Assembly (NCBI GenBank): GCA_963713625.1
Contig: CAVQMN010000004.1
Coordinates: 186,001 to 250,000, forward strand
Reading direction: 5' to 3'
Origin: Bog-756 sp963713625
GTDB lineage: Bacteria; Actinomycetota; Acidimicrobiia; Acidimicrobiales; RAAP-2
Length of the DNA stretch: 64,000 bases
Part shown: positions 40,738 to 48,484 of the stretch, in pieces
Layout: each line of letters begins with the position of its first letter
Numbering within the stretch: position 1 is the stretch's first letter
Translations under genes and position numbers: made by a program
Notes under the pieces: generated by a model
The model's database searches: none
What the model was told of the DNA's origin: nothing
The model's input: the letters and a program-made list of their open reading frames with translations, nothing else

Positions 40738-41754
40738 TCAGGCCTCCCCGGTCACCCGTTGCGGGTCCGACTCGGGGCCGCCCGCCGTGGCCGCGGCGGG
40801 GGCCAGCGGCCAGTAGGTCAACGCCAGCAGAATCACCAGCGGGCCGGAGTTGGGGTCGGTCGCTCCCCCGGCCAGGATGCCCCCGAAGTCCTGGACGGCC
40901 ACCCAGATGAGGGCGAACACCACGATGGCCAGGACCACCGCGGCCTGCGCGACCGGTGGGGTGGCGAACACCCCGGCCGCCACCACCAGGCACACCACGG
41001 CCAGCGCCACGGCCAGCGCCGGCCCGTGGTGGAGGAAGAGGGATTCGGCGGAACCATCGACGTGGGCGAGCCACCCCGGCTGTCCGACGTCGAGAGTGGC
41101 CACCAGATCACGCAACCCCTCAGGCGACCGACCGGAGCCGATCAACGACAGTGCGGCCAGCAGGATCCAGACCAGGGCCCAGATGGCCTTGGCCACGCCG
41201 ACCCCGACGGTCCGGGCGGCGACGAACGGCCTGTCCGACCCGGGGCGCGGCCAGAGGAGCACGGCGAGCACGGCGTAGAAGAGCACGCCGCCCGGTCCGC
41301 CGCCGAAGGGGGTGGCCCCTCCCTGGAAGATCTCACCGGCCGCCTCCCCGAACCACCAGACACCGACAGCCCAGACGATGGAAAGGGCCAGTGCCGGCTT
41401 GCACGTCCGCCGGTAGACGATTCCGAAGGCGATCAGGAACTGGATCGAGGCGAAGATCGTGTTGCTCAGGATGGGCTGGTGGTAGACGTTGGAAGCGTTC
41501 CAGGTCGCCGAGTGGTACAGGAACCCGGGGTTGCCCACCGCCGTCCCTCGCAGCATGTCGCTGAGCCCGCCCGTCCCGCGGGTGAACAGGGTGGGCTGGA
41601 GCTGCAAGGCCGCATCCAGGAGCCAGATCGTGGCCAGCACCAGCCGATAGGTGCGCTGCAGGTCCCGCGGTGGCCGGCACACGACCGGGGCCGATGGTCT
41701 GGTGTCGGTGGCTGGTGCGGGCACGGCGCCGTCCTTGACCTCGGCAACGGTCAT
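40738..41754 (-). CDS. Polytopic membrane protein, first gene of the BlaI-linked operon
   Basis: A 338-residue protein with about eight membrane helices. The first loop has 'LLDAALQLQPTLFTRGTGGLSDML' and 'NASNVYHQPILSNTIFASIQF'; later come 'VWWFGEAAGEIFQGGATPFGGGPGG' and 'HHGPALAVALAVV'. No named family is recognised. The glycine- and His-containing loops suggest a substrate or metal site but nothing specific. It begins the minus-strand operon with the DUF5134-like gene. The upstream region carries the TACTAC/GTAGTA repeats. Confidence 0.65.
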   Translation of the reverse strand: MTVAEVKDGAVPAPATDTRPSAPVVCRPPRDLQRTYRLVLATIWLLDAALQLQPTLFTRGTGGLSDMLRGTAVGNPGFLYHSATWNASNVYHQPILSNTIFASIQFLIAFGIVYRRTCKPALALSIVWAVGVWWFGEAAGEIFQGGATPFGGGPGGVLFYAVLAVLLWPRPGSDRPFVAARTVGVGVAKAIWALVWILLAALSLIGSGRSPEGLRDLVATLDVGQPGWLAHVDGSAESLFLHHGPALAVALAVVCLVVAAGVFATPPVAQAAVVLAIVVFALIWVAVQDFGGILAGGATDPNSGPLVILLALTYWPLAPAAATAGGPESDPQRVTGEA

Positions 41755-41791
41755 TCCCCGCCACGCGTGTTCGGGAAGGGTCTCGATCTGG

Positions 41792-41830
41792 TACTACGAC
41801 AACGTGTGGTAGTTACTACCACCGGTAGTA
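41792..41830. promoter_or_regulatory. TACTAC/GTAGTA operator cluster, candidate BlaI-type sites
   Basis: TACTAC (41792-41797) and GTAGT (41809-41813) form one inverted pair. TACTACC-ACC-GGTAGTA (41814-41830) is a perfect second one. They lie 38-76 bases before the start of the membrane-protein operon, where a promoter is expected. BlaI/MecI-type repressors bind dyads built on TACTAC-like or TACA/TGTA half-sites, which fits the repressor encoded at the other end of this gene group. Confidence 0.6.
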
Positions 41831-41985
41831 GACGACCACAACCGGGCGGGAGCCGGGGCCCAGGTCCGGCGGCCGGAATCGGCCGATATCGGACGAACCC
41901 CCGGGGTATCCGGCTCCCGACCCCTCTTCGCCGCCCAGGCGTGCCACCATATTTTGTGCAATCGGCAGAAAAAGGCGGATCTACC

Positions 41986-42498
41986 GTGACCATCGACCTT
42001 CCCGACGCCGAGCAGGCCGGTGGGCTCGCCGATCCGCCCGAAGCGCGCCGGCACGGACGGCGGAGGTGGGTGGCGGTGGCCCTGGCCCTGGCCGTTCTGG
42101 TCGCCACATTCGGCTATCTGGCCGGCAACGAAGTCCAGGCCAATACCCAGTTCGACCAGACCCACACCTCGCTGGACAGCACCCGGCACCACATCGACAC
42201 GGTCCTGTCCGACCTGTCCACCGTTCGTCACGAACTGGCCGTGGTCGACAGCCAGGTGGCAGCGGCCACCAAGGCCCTGGCCCAGGACACGACCCAACTG
42301 CAGGGCGTGAAACACGCCCTGATCAGTGCCCAGGTGGACGTGACCAGTCAATCCTCGACCATCGGTGACCTCCACACCTGCCTCGGGGGAGTCGAGCAGG
42401 CACTGAACGCGCTGGCCGTCGCCGATCAGAACCACGCCATCGCCGCGTTGGACGCGGTGCAGGCCAGCTGTGCGAAGGCGGTGGCCACGGATGGGTAG
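41986..42498 (+). CDS. Membrane-anchored coiled-coil protein, paralogous to the GH43 N-terminus
   Basis: A 170-residue protein with a basic cytoplasmic start, one membrane segment (about residues 29-46, 'WVAVALALAVLVATFGYLAG') and a long extracytoplasmic helical region of heptad-like 'LDSTRHHIDTVLSDLSTV' and 'VDSQVAAATKALAQDTTQL'. It ends in 'CLGGVEQALNALAVADQNHA' and a second Cys. The two cysteines (in 'LHTCLGG' and 'QASCAKA') may form a disulfide. The same layout forms the N-terminus of the next protein, so the genes arose by duplication. A GTG start follows AAAGGCGGA. Its last 8 bases overlap the GH43 gene. Confidence 0.7.
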   Translation: MTIDLPDAEQAGGLADPPEARRHGRRRWVAVALALAVLVATFGYLAGNEVQANTQFDQTHTSLDSTRHHIDTVLSDLSTVRHELAVVDSQVAAATKALAQDTTQLQGVKHALISAQVDVTSQSSTIGDLHTCLGGVEQALNALAVADQNHAIAALDAVQASCAKAVATDG

Positions 42499-43819
42499 TC
42501 CCCGGCGGACACGTCTGGCCGCCGTCGCCCTCGCTCTTGTCATCCTGGTTGCCCTGGTGGCCACCACCGCGACCGACCTGCAGGCCCACGCCCGGGATCG
42601 GAGCGAACACACCGAGCTCACCGCGGCCACCAAAAAACTGTCGGCCTCGCGATCGGAGCTGGCCGACACGTCCTACGACGAGGTACTCACCACCAACCAC
42701 CGGGCCGCCCTGCAGGCGTCCGTCGCCTCCACCCTGACCCAGCTGGCGGCGAACGAGAAGGCGCTCTCCGACAACACGGCCGACGCCCTCTTCCAGGGAG
42801 CCAACATCGGCACCCTCGAAAACTGCCTCGGCGGGGTGCAGAGCTCGTTCAAGCAGATCGCGCAGCACAACAGTGCGCTGGCTGCCGAGGACATCTCCGC
42901 AGTGTCCGCCGCCTGTCTGACCCTGGACGGGGGATCAGGCGACGGCCTCGTCTACCCCTTCGACTTCCCCGATCCGGACGTCATCGTGGCCGGAAACTCG
43001 TACTTCGCCTATGCCACCAACTCGGTGGCCGGGAACATCCAGATCATCCAATCGACCAACCTGACCACCTGGAATGCCGTGGGCAACGCCCTGCCCTCGC
43101 TTCCCAGCTGGGCTGCTCCGGATGCAACCTGGGCCCCGGCGGTGGCGGTGATCGGGGGCGCCTACCTGCTCTACTACGCCGCGCTGGTGGCCGGTCCGGG
43201 CGGCGGCGAGGAGTGCATCTCGGTGGCGACGGCTTCCCAGCCCCAGGGTCCGTTCATCGACAGTTCCACCGCCCCGCTCGAGTGCCAACCGGCACTGGCC
43301 GGCTCCATCGACCCGTCTCCTTTCATCGACACCAACGGGAACGTGTACCTGGTGTGGAAGTCGAACGGCGGGACAGGACCGGCCACCATCTGGTCCGAGC
43401 AGCTCGACCCGGCCGGCACCGGATTCGTCGCCGGCGCCACCCCGACCCAGCTGCTCGTCCCCGACCAGGCGTGGGAGGGCGGCATCGTGGAGGCTCCCGA
43501 TCTGGTGACCAGCGGCGGGCGCTACTTCCTCTTCTATTCGGGGAACAACTGGAACAGCGCCAACTATGCCGTGGGCGTGGCCACCTGCACCGGCCCCCTC
43601 GGGCCGTGCACCGAGCCACTGGCCTCGCCGATCCTGGCCGGCACCTCGAAGATGGAAGGCCCGGGCGGCGAGGACGTGTTCGCCGACGGCTCGGGGTCGT
43701 ACTGGATCGCCTTCCACGCCTGGACGGCCGGCGCCGTCGGCTATCCGAACAGTCGGGACCTGTACCTGCGCCGGTTGGATCTCTCCGGCCCCACACCGGT
43801 GGTCGGACCCGCTTCCTAG
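42491..43819 (+). CDS. Membrane-anchored GH43-like glycosidase with coiled-coil stalk
   Basis: A 442-residue protein. Residues about 9-30 form a membrane segment, 35-145 a coiled-coil stalk with two Cys ('LENCLGGVQ', 'VSAACLTL'), and 150-442 a five-bladed GH43-like propeller. The catalytic-type carboxylates appear as 'FPDPDVIVAGNSYFAYATNS' (base), 'GSIDPSPFIDTNGNVYLVWKS' (pKa-setting Asp) and 'GGIVEAPDLV' (acid Glu). GH43 enzymes cleave arabinan or xylan-type glycans; in an actinobacterium, wall arabinan or plant polymers are both possible. The ATG at 42491 overlaps the preceding stop by 8 bases. Stalk and previous protein may form a hetero-coiled coil. Confidence 0.82.
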   Translation: MGSPRRTRLAAVALALVILVALVATTATDLQAHARDRSEHTELTAATKKLSASRSELADTSYDEVLTTNHRAALQASVASTLTQLAANEKALSDNTADALFQGANIGTLENCLGGVQSSFKQIAQHNSALAAEDISAVSAACLTLDGGSGDGLVYPFDFPDPDVIVAGNSYFAYATNSVAGNIQIIQSTNLTTWNAVGNALPSLPSWAAPDATWAPAVAVIGGAYLLYYAALVAGPGGGEECISVATASQPQGPFIDSSTAPLECQPALAGSIDPSPFIDTNGNVYLVWKSNGGTGPATIWSEQLDPAGTGFVAGATPTQLLVPDQAWEGGIVEAPDLVTSGGRYFLFYSGNNWNSANYAVGVATCTGPLGPCTEPLASPILAGTSKMEGPGGEDVFADGSGSYWIAFHAWTAGAVGYPNSRDLYLRRLDLSGPTPVVGPAS

Positions 43820-43850
43820 CCGGGGCGGGACCCGGCTGCGATCCGTCCGG

Positions 43851-44294
43851 TCAGCCGGATTCGGTGTTCACGATCAGGACGCTGCAGGGGCAGTGGTGGG
43901 CCACCTTGTTCGGAACGCTGCCCAGTGCGAAACGCTTGACACCGCTCATACCCCGATTCCCGACCACCACGAGATCGGCGTCGACCTCCTCGGCCAGGCT
44001 GATGAGCGCGTCGGCGGCGTCGGTGCTCCCGGGGGTGTGCATCTTGACCGCCACCCCCTGACGGTCGGCTTCGGCCCGGACCTGGGCGGCAATGGCGTCG
44101 ACGCCCTCGCGGAGCTTGTCGATCTGGAGCTGGCCCGCCTTGGACTCGACATAGCCCATTCCCACCGCCGGGTGCACGGCCGTGACCACGTGGGTCAGCG
44201 CTCCGGACGCCTTGGCCAGGCTCATCGCCTCGATGACCGCCGCCATGGCCCGCTCCGAGCCGTCGGTACCGACCACAATGACTTCGTACGCCAT
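43851..44294 (-). CDS. Universal stress protein (UspA family)
   Basis: A 147-residue UspA-domain protein. It has 'IVVGTDGSERAMAAVIEAM' at the start and the ATP-binding loop 'VVVGNRGMSGVKRFALGSVPNKVAHHCPCSVLIV' (G-x2-G-x9-G-S), written here in parts: 'VVGNRGMSGV' and 'ALGSVPNKV'. All ATP-contact glycines are present, so it should be the nucleotide-binding type. GAGG lies 4 bases before the ATG. It is convergent with the GH43 gene. Confidence 0.93.
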   Translation of the reverse strand: MAYEVIVVGTDGSERAMAAVIEAMSLAKASGALTHVVTAVHPAVGMGYVESKAGQLQIDKLREGVDAIAAQVRAEADRQGVAVKMHTPGSTDAADALISLAEEVDADLVVVGNRGMSGVKRFALGSVPNKVAHHCPCSVLIVNTESG

Positions 44295-44712
44295 CCGACC
44301 TCACCCGCTCGTGCCGTGATTCGCCGAGCGAACTGTACCTGCACGGCTTCGGTCGTGCAACGGGCAGACGGGCGCCCGCCCCTCGGGCAGGCCGGCCGGC
44401 CCGGGGACCCTTCCCCATCGGTCGGTCATGGGCACCGGACGGTCATGGGCACGAGATCCGCACCCCACCTGGCGAAACCGGGGTCCGGCCGCGGTCGGCC
44501 GGCGCCCGGGCGGGGTGGCCTCCCGCCCCGGGCGGGCGCCGGCACCCCGGTCCGTGCCCTCGCCCGTGTAGCCGGTGGGGCTTCCGGGTAGGGCTGTGGC
44601 TGGCTGGCGCGCTCGGGTCGAGGAAGTTCCAACTAACGTCTTGTGCTGACGGTACGCCGGACCTGCCGGCAGGCCATCGCTAACGATCCCCACGGGGTAC
44701 GGAGGAGCAGGT
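44295..44712. other. Intergenic region upstream of egtB
   Basis: The 418 bases hold no supported gene. They contain a very GC-rich long inverted repeat (44477-44551) and the GGAG ribosome binding site of egtB. The promoters for the divergent stress protein and egtB genes must lie here, but no consensus hexamers stand out. Confidence 0.4.
44477..44551. repeat. Long GC-rich inverted repeat (large hairpin)
   Basis: Nested arms pair outside-in: ACCGGGGT (44477-44484) with ACCCCGGT (44544-44551), GCCGGCGCCC (44498-44507) with GGGCGCCGGC (44534-44543), and GGGCGGG (44508-44514) with CCCGCCC (44522-44528). The left side has an extra 13 bases between the first two arms. This may be an intrinsic terminator or an RNA structure in the egtB leader. 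Confidence 0.6.
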
Positions 44713-45972
44713 ATGACGGATCTGCTGATGACCGTGGACGATCTGACCATCACGGATCGGTTCGTCGCCACCCGGTCGCTCACCGAGTCGCTGGCCTCCC
44801 CCCTGTCGGCCGAGGACCAGACGGTCCAGTCCATGCCCGATGTGAGCCCCACCAAGTGGCACCGGGCCCACACCACCTGGTTCTTTGAGACCTTCCTCCT
44901 CATCCCGAACCTCAAGGGGTACCGGCCGTTCCATCCTGATTTCGGCTACCTGTTCAACTCGTACTACGAGGGGGTCGGGGCCAGGTACCCACGGAACGAC
45001 CGGGGACTGGTCTCCCGTCCCGGCGTGACCGAGATCGGCGAGTACCGGGACCACGTCGACCGGGCCATGACCGCACTGCTCGAGGGGCCGACCTCGGAGG
45101 GGTCGGCCGGGCTGGTGGAGCTGGGCATCCAGCACGAGCAGCAGCATCAGGAGCTCCTCTTGATGGACATCAAGCACGTGCTGTCGATGAATCCCCTGGC
45201 CCCGGCCTACGACGCGGTGCGTCTGCCCGCGCCCACCGCCACCCAGGCCACCACCTGGCGCGAGTACCCGGCCGATACCTACGAGATCGGGCACCCGGGC
45301 CGCGGCTTCTGTTTCGACAACGAACTGCCCCGGCACCGCACCTATCTCGGTGCGTTCGCCATCGCCGAACAGGCGGTCACCTGTGGCGAGTGGTTGGCGT
45401 TCATCGACGACGGGGGCTACCACCGGCCCGAGCTGTGGCTGTCGGACGGTTGGGCCACGGTGCAGTCGGAAGGATGGGAGTGCCCGCTCTACTGGTCGTG
45501 TCCGGAGCGCGACTGGCAGGAGTTCACCCTCGGCGGGTCCACCCCGGTCAACCCGGCGCAACCCGTGTGCCACGTGAGCTACTACGAGGCCGACGCCTTC
45601 GCCCGCTGGGCGGACCTGCGGCTCCCGACCGAGGCCGAATGGGAGTTGGCCGCCGTCGCTCAGAAGGTCCAGGGCCACTTCCTGGACCAGACCAAACTGC
45701 ATCCGACGCCGGACTCGGCCTCGTCGGCCGGGACGACACCGTTCGGCAACGTCTGGCAGTGGACGTCCTCGGCCTACAGTCCGTATCCGGGCTTCGAGCC
45801 CGCCCCCGGGGCGGTCGGCGAGTACAACGGAAAGTTCATGGTGAACCAGTACGTCCTTCGGGGTGGGTCGTGCATCACCCCACCCGACCACGTCCGGGCC
45901 ACGTACCGGAACTTCTTCCCACCCTCCGCTCGTTGGGCCTTCACCGGTCTGCGACTGGCCCGGAACTGTTGA
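44713..45972 (+). CDS. egtB: Ergothioneine sulfoxide synthase EgtB
   Basis: A 419-residue non-haem iron enzyme that joins a thiol substrate to trimethylhistidine (hercynine) with oxygen. The N-terminal DinB-like domain provides the iron ligands: His near residue 50 in 'KWHRAHTTWFFET' and the HxxxH pair at about 141 and 145 in 'QHEQQHQELLL'. The C-terminal formylglycine-generating-enzyme-like domain shows 'FAIAEQAVTCGEWLAFIDDGGY', 'HVSYYEADAFARWADLRLPTEAE' and 'GNVWQWTSSAYSPYPGF'. GGAG precedes the ATG. egtD follows after 52 bases. egtC, egtA and egtE are not here, so the thiol donor (gamma-Glu-Cys or cysteine) cannot be told. Confidence 0.93.
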   Translation: MTDLLMTVDDLTITDRFVATRSLTESLASPLSAEDQTVQSMPDVSPTKWHRAHTTWFFETFLLIPNLKGYRPFHPDFGYLFNSYYEGVGARYPRNDRGLVSRPGVTEIGEYRDHVDRAMTALLEGPTSEGSAGLVELGIQHEQQHQELLLMDIKHVLSMNPLAPAYDAVRLPAPTATQATTWREYPADTYEIGHPGRGFCFDNELPRHRTYLGAFAIAEQAVTCGEWLAFIDDGGYHRPELWLSDGWATVQSEGWECPLYWSCPERDWQEFTLGGSTPVNPAQPVCHVSYYEADAFARWADLRLPTEAEWELAAVAQKVQGHFLDQTKLHPTPDSASSAGTTPFGNVWQWTSSAYSPYPGFEPAPGAVGEYNGKFMVNQYVLRGGSCITPPDHVRATYRNFFPPSARWAFTGLRLARNC

Positions 45973-46024
45973 CCTCGGGGTCGTTCATCCCCACCTACCG
46001 GCGCGCCCAAGGACCGGAGAGCTC

Positions 46025-47008
46025 ATGACCACCGTCATCCCCCCGACCATCGACATCCACCTGACCGGTGACGATCTGCGCGCGGCCATGGAACAGGACG
46101 TCCGCCATGGGCTCACCTGCCGACCGAAGAGCATCCCGCCGGTCTACTTCTACGACGACCGCGGCAGCCGGCTGTTCGACGAGATCACCAGGCTCCCCGA
46201 GTACTACCCCACCCGGTCGGAGCGCTCGATCCTCGACGCCCACGCCCGGGACATCGCCGAGCGCTCCCAGGCGGACACGCTCATCGAGCTGGGTGCCGGT
46301 ACCTGCGAGAAGTCACGGGTCCTGCTCGATGCCATGCGGTCGGCCGGTCGCCTGCACCGGTTCGTCCCCCTCGATGTGAGCGACACCACCCTGTGGGATG
46401 CGGCGGGCGCCCTGTCCGAGGAGTACCCGGGCGTGGCCGTGAGCGCGGTGGTGGGCGACTTCCACCGCCATCTCGACCAGCTGCCCATCGACGGACGGCG
46501 GCTGTTCGCCTTCCTCGGCGGCACCATCGGCAATCTCGACCCCGGCCAGCGCCGCCAGTTCTTCATCCAGCTGGGCAAGGTCATGGCCCTCGATGACCGG
46601 CTGCTCATCGGCACCGATCTGGTCAAGGACCGGACACGACTGGTCAATGCCTACGACGACGGGGCCGGCGTCACCGCGGAGTTCAACCGGAACGTGCTCC
46701 TCGTACTCAACCGCGAGCTCAGCGCCGACTTCGACCCGCAGCGCTTCGAACACGTGGCCCGCTGGAACGAGGAGGACCAGCGCATCGAGATGTGGCTGCG
46801 CTCCCTCGAGGACCAGACCATCCGCGTGGGCGATCTGGGACTCGACGTGGAGTTCCGGTCAGGCGAGGAGATGCTGACCGAGATCAGCACCAAGTTCTCC
46901 CCCGAAGCCCTCCGGGCCGAACTCAGCGAGTGTGGATTCGTGGTCGAGTCGGCGTGGGCCTCGGAAGGCGACGAGTTCCTGCTGTCCCTGGCCCGTCCCT
47001 CGTCGTGA
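46025..47008 (+). CDS. egtD: L-histidine N-alpha-methyltransferase EgtD
   Basis: A 327-residue SAM-dependent methyltransferase that trimethylates histidine to hercynine, the first step of ergothioneine synthesis. Family signatures include 'PPVYFYDDRGSRLFDEIT', 'LPEYYPTRSERSIL', the SAM site 'LIELGAGTCEKSRVLLDAM', 'FLGGTIGNLDP', and the C-terminal 'EISTKFSPEALRAEL' that contacts the histidine substrate. The ATG has GGAGAG 4 bases upstream. It follows egtB, so the pair would make the central part of the pathway. Confidence 0.94.
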   Translation: MTTVIPPTIDIHLTGDDLRAAMEQDVRHGLTCRPKSIPPVYFYDDRGSRLFDEITRLPEYYPTRSERSILDAHARDIAERSQADTLIELGAGTCEKSRVLLDAMRSAGRLHRFVPLDVSDTTLWDAAGALSEEYPGVAVSAVVGDFHRHLDQLPIDGRRLFAFLGGTIGNLDPGQRRQFFIQLGKVMALDDRLLIGTDLVKDRTRLVNAYDDGAGVTAEFNRNVLLVLNRELSADFDPQRFEHVARWNEEDQRIEMWLRSLEDQTIRVGDLGLDVEFRSGEEMLTEISTKFSPEALRAELSECGFVVESAWASEGDEFLLSLARPSS

Positions 47009-47009
47009 T

Positions 47010-47028
47010 CCCCGAGTCGTCGCCGGGG
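47010..47028 (+). terminator. Short hairpin after egtD
   Basis: CCCCG (47010-47014) and CGGGG (47024-47028) flank a 9-base loop directly behind the egtD stop. The stem is short and lacks a T-run, so this is a weak candidate. Confidence 0.3.
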
Positions 47029-47150
47029 TCTCATGCCCGGTCCAGGTCCTTTGACCGCGTCGGCTCGTTCACGCATCCCTGCTCCTTGGCTCGGTCCCGT
47101 TTCCCGTGCGCCCTCGTCGGGGGAAGATGGACGGGAGCGGCGGGGTTGCC

Positions 47151-47456
47151 ATGGTCATGACCATACGAGCGACATGGAACGGTGCGGTACTGGCACAGAG
47201 CGACCGGACGGTCGTGGTGGAGGGCAACCACTACTTTCCGCCCGAGGACGTCCAGGCCCAGTACTTCGAGCCCAGCGACACCCACACCACCTGCCCGTGG
47301 AAAGGGGAGGCCAGCTACCGGTCGGTGGTGGTGGACGGCTCGCGCAACGACGACGCGGCCTGGTACTACCCGTCCACCAAGGAGGCTGCCGCGGAGATCA
47401 CCGGCCGGGTGGCCTTCTGGAAGGGCGTGATCGTCGAAGAAGTGGCCGAAGGCTGA
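47151..47456 (+). CDS. DUF427-family protein
   Basis: A 101-residue protein of the DUF427 (NTP_transf_9-like) family: 'TWNGAVLAQSDRTVVVEGNHYF', 'PPEDVQAQYFEPSDTHTTCPW', 'KGEASYRSVVVDG' and 'AAWYYPSTKEAAAEI'. The family is widespread with no settled function. The conserved 'TCPWKG' and 'AWYYP' motifs are intact. The ATG at 47151 is chosen because the family begins at this point; in-frame codons upstream would add 15 residues. Confidence 0.83.
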   Translation: MVMTIRATWNGAVLAQSDRTVVVEGNHYFPPEDVQAQYFEPSDTHTTCPWKGEASYRSVVVDGSRNDDAAWYYPSTKEAAAEITGRVAFWKGVIVEEVAEG

Positions 47457-47464
47457 GTCGCCGT

Positions 47465-48484
47465 TCAGTGTGAGCGCTGGCGGGCCACGTCGAAACAGGC
47501 GATGGCACCGGCCGTGGACACGTTGAGAGACGAGAGCGAACCGTGTTGGGGGATGGAGGCCAGCGCGTCGCAGCGTTTCCTGGTCAGCGCGGCCAACCCG
47601 GTGTCCTCGGCCCCGAGGACCAAGGCCACCGGCTGGTCGCCGAGGTCCAACTCGTGCAGCGGCTGGCGAGCCTCGCCCACCAGCCCGACCGTCCACACAC
47701 CCAGGGCCGTGAGGCGGACGAGGGCGGCGGGCACCCCGGCCACCAGGGCCATGGGAAGGTACTCGATGGCACCGGCGGCGGCCTTGGTGGCCGAGGGCGA
47801 GAGGTGGGCCGAGCGGTGACGGGGGAACACCACACCGGTCACCCCGGCACACTCCGCACTGCGTAGCAGGGCCCCGACGTTGTGGGGATCGGTGATCCCG
47901 TCGAGGACGAGCAGGAAGGGCACCCGTCCGCGCCGGCCCGGTTCGCACAGTGCCTCGAGCGGTGTCTCCTCGACCGGTCGGGCCAGGGCCACCACCCCCT
48001 GCGGCGCGTCGGTCCGGGCCAGCGAATCGATCCGGCGCCGGCTGACGTACTCGACCTTCACCCGGCGGGTGGCGGCCAAGGCCTCGATCTCATCCAGGAT
48101 GGCGGCCGCGTCCATGCCCTCGGCCATGGTCACCGATCTGACCTGGCGCCGGTTGGCCCTCAGCAACTCCCGAACGGCCTGGCGCCCCTCGACCTGATCG
48201 CCGCCAAGGCCCGAGGTGCCGGCACCCTGTCGGCCCGGACCTCCCGGACGGTCGGGCCGACCACCGGTGCGGTGGGCCCCGGCCTGCCCCTTCCCACCCG
48301 GCCCGGCGCGGCGTGAACCGGCTGCGGACCGTCCCCGATCCCGTCCGGCACCGCCACCACTGCCACCCCGGGTGCCGCCGCCGGCCCGGGTGCCGCCACC
48401 ACCCCGGCTGCCGCCGCCGCTGCCGCGTCCGGCGCCGCCTCGCCCGGCGCCGCCACCGCGCCCTCCCCGTGGGGCTGCGGCCAT
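47465..48484 (-). CDS. rlmB: TrmH-family 23S rRNA 2'-O-ribose methyltransferase with RG-rich tail
   Basis: A 339-residue SPOUT methyltransferase. After an N-terminal tail there is a substrate-binding domain ('VEGRQAVRELL'). The knotted catalytic domain carries motif 1 'DGITDPHNVGALLRSAECAG', motif 2 'LVLGAEDTGLA' and motif 3 'IPQHGSLSSLNVSTAGAIA'. RlmB methylates G2251 of 23S rRNA in E. coli; the same role is likely but not certain. The first about 90 residues are a disordered Gly/Arg-rich stretch resembling RGG RNA-binding tails and much longer than in typical RlmB. Its ATG overlaps the ispF stop by one base (TGATG). Confidence 0.88.
   Translation of the reverse strand: MAAAPRGGRGGGAGRGGAGRGSGGGSRGGGGTRAGGGTRGGSGGGAGRDRGRSAAGSRRAGPGGKGQAGAHRTGGRPDRPGGPGRQGAGTSGLGGDQVEGRQAVRELLRANRRQVRSVTMAEGMDAAAILDEIEALAATRRVKVEYVSRRRIDSLARTDAPQGVVALARPVEETPLEALCEPGRRGRVPFLLVLDGITDPHNVGALLRSAECAGVTGVVFPRHRSAHLSPSATKAAAGAIEYLPMALVAGVPAALVRLTALGVWTVGLVGEARQPLHELDLGDQPVALVLGAEDTGLAALTRKRCDALASIPQHGSLSSLNVSTAGAIACFDVARQRSH

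Noticed and set aside
40432..41985. Long upstream extension of the coiled-coil gene frame
   Set aside because: It is antisense to the two membrane-protein genes and crosses the TACTAC operators. The GTG at 41986 with AAAGGCGGA is the start.
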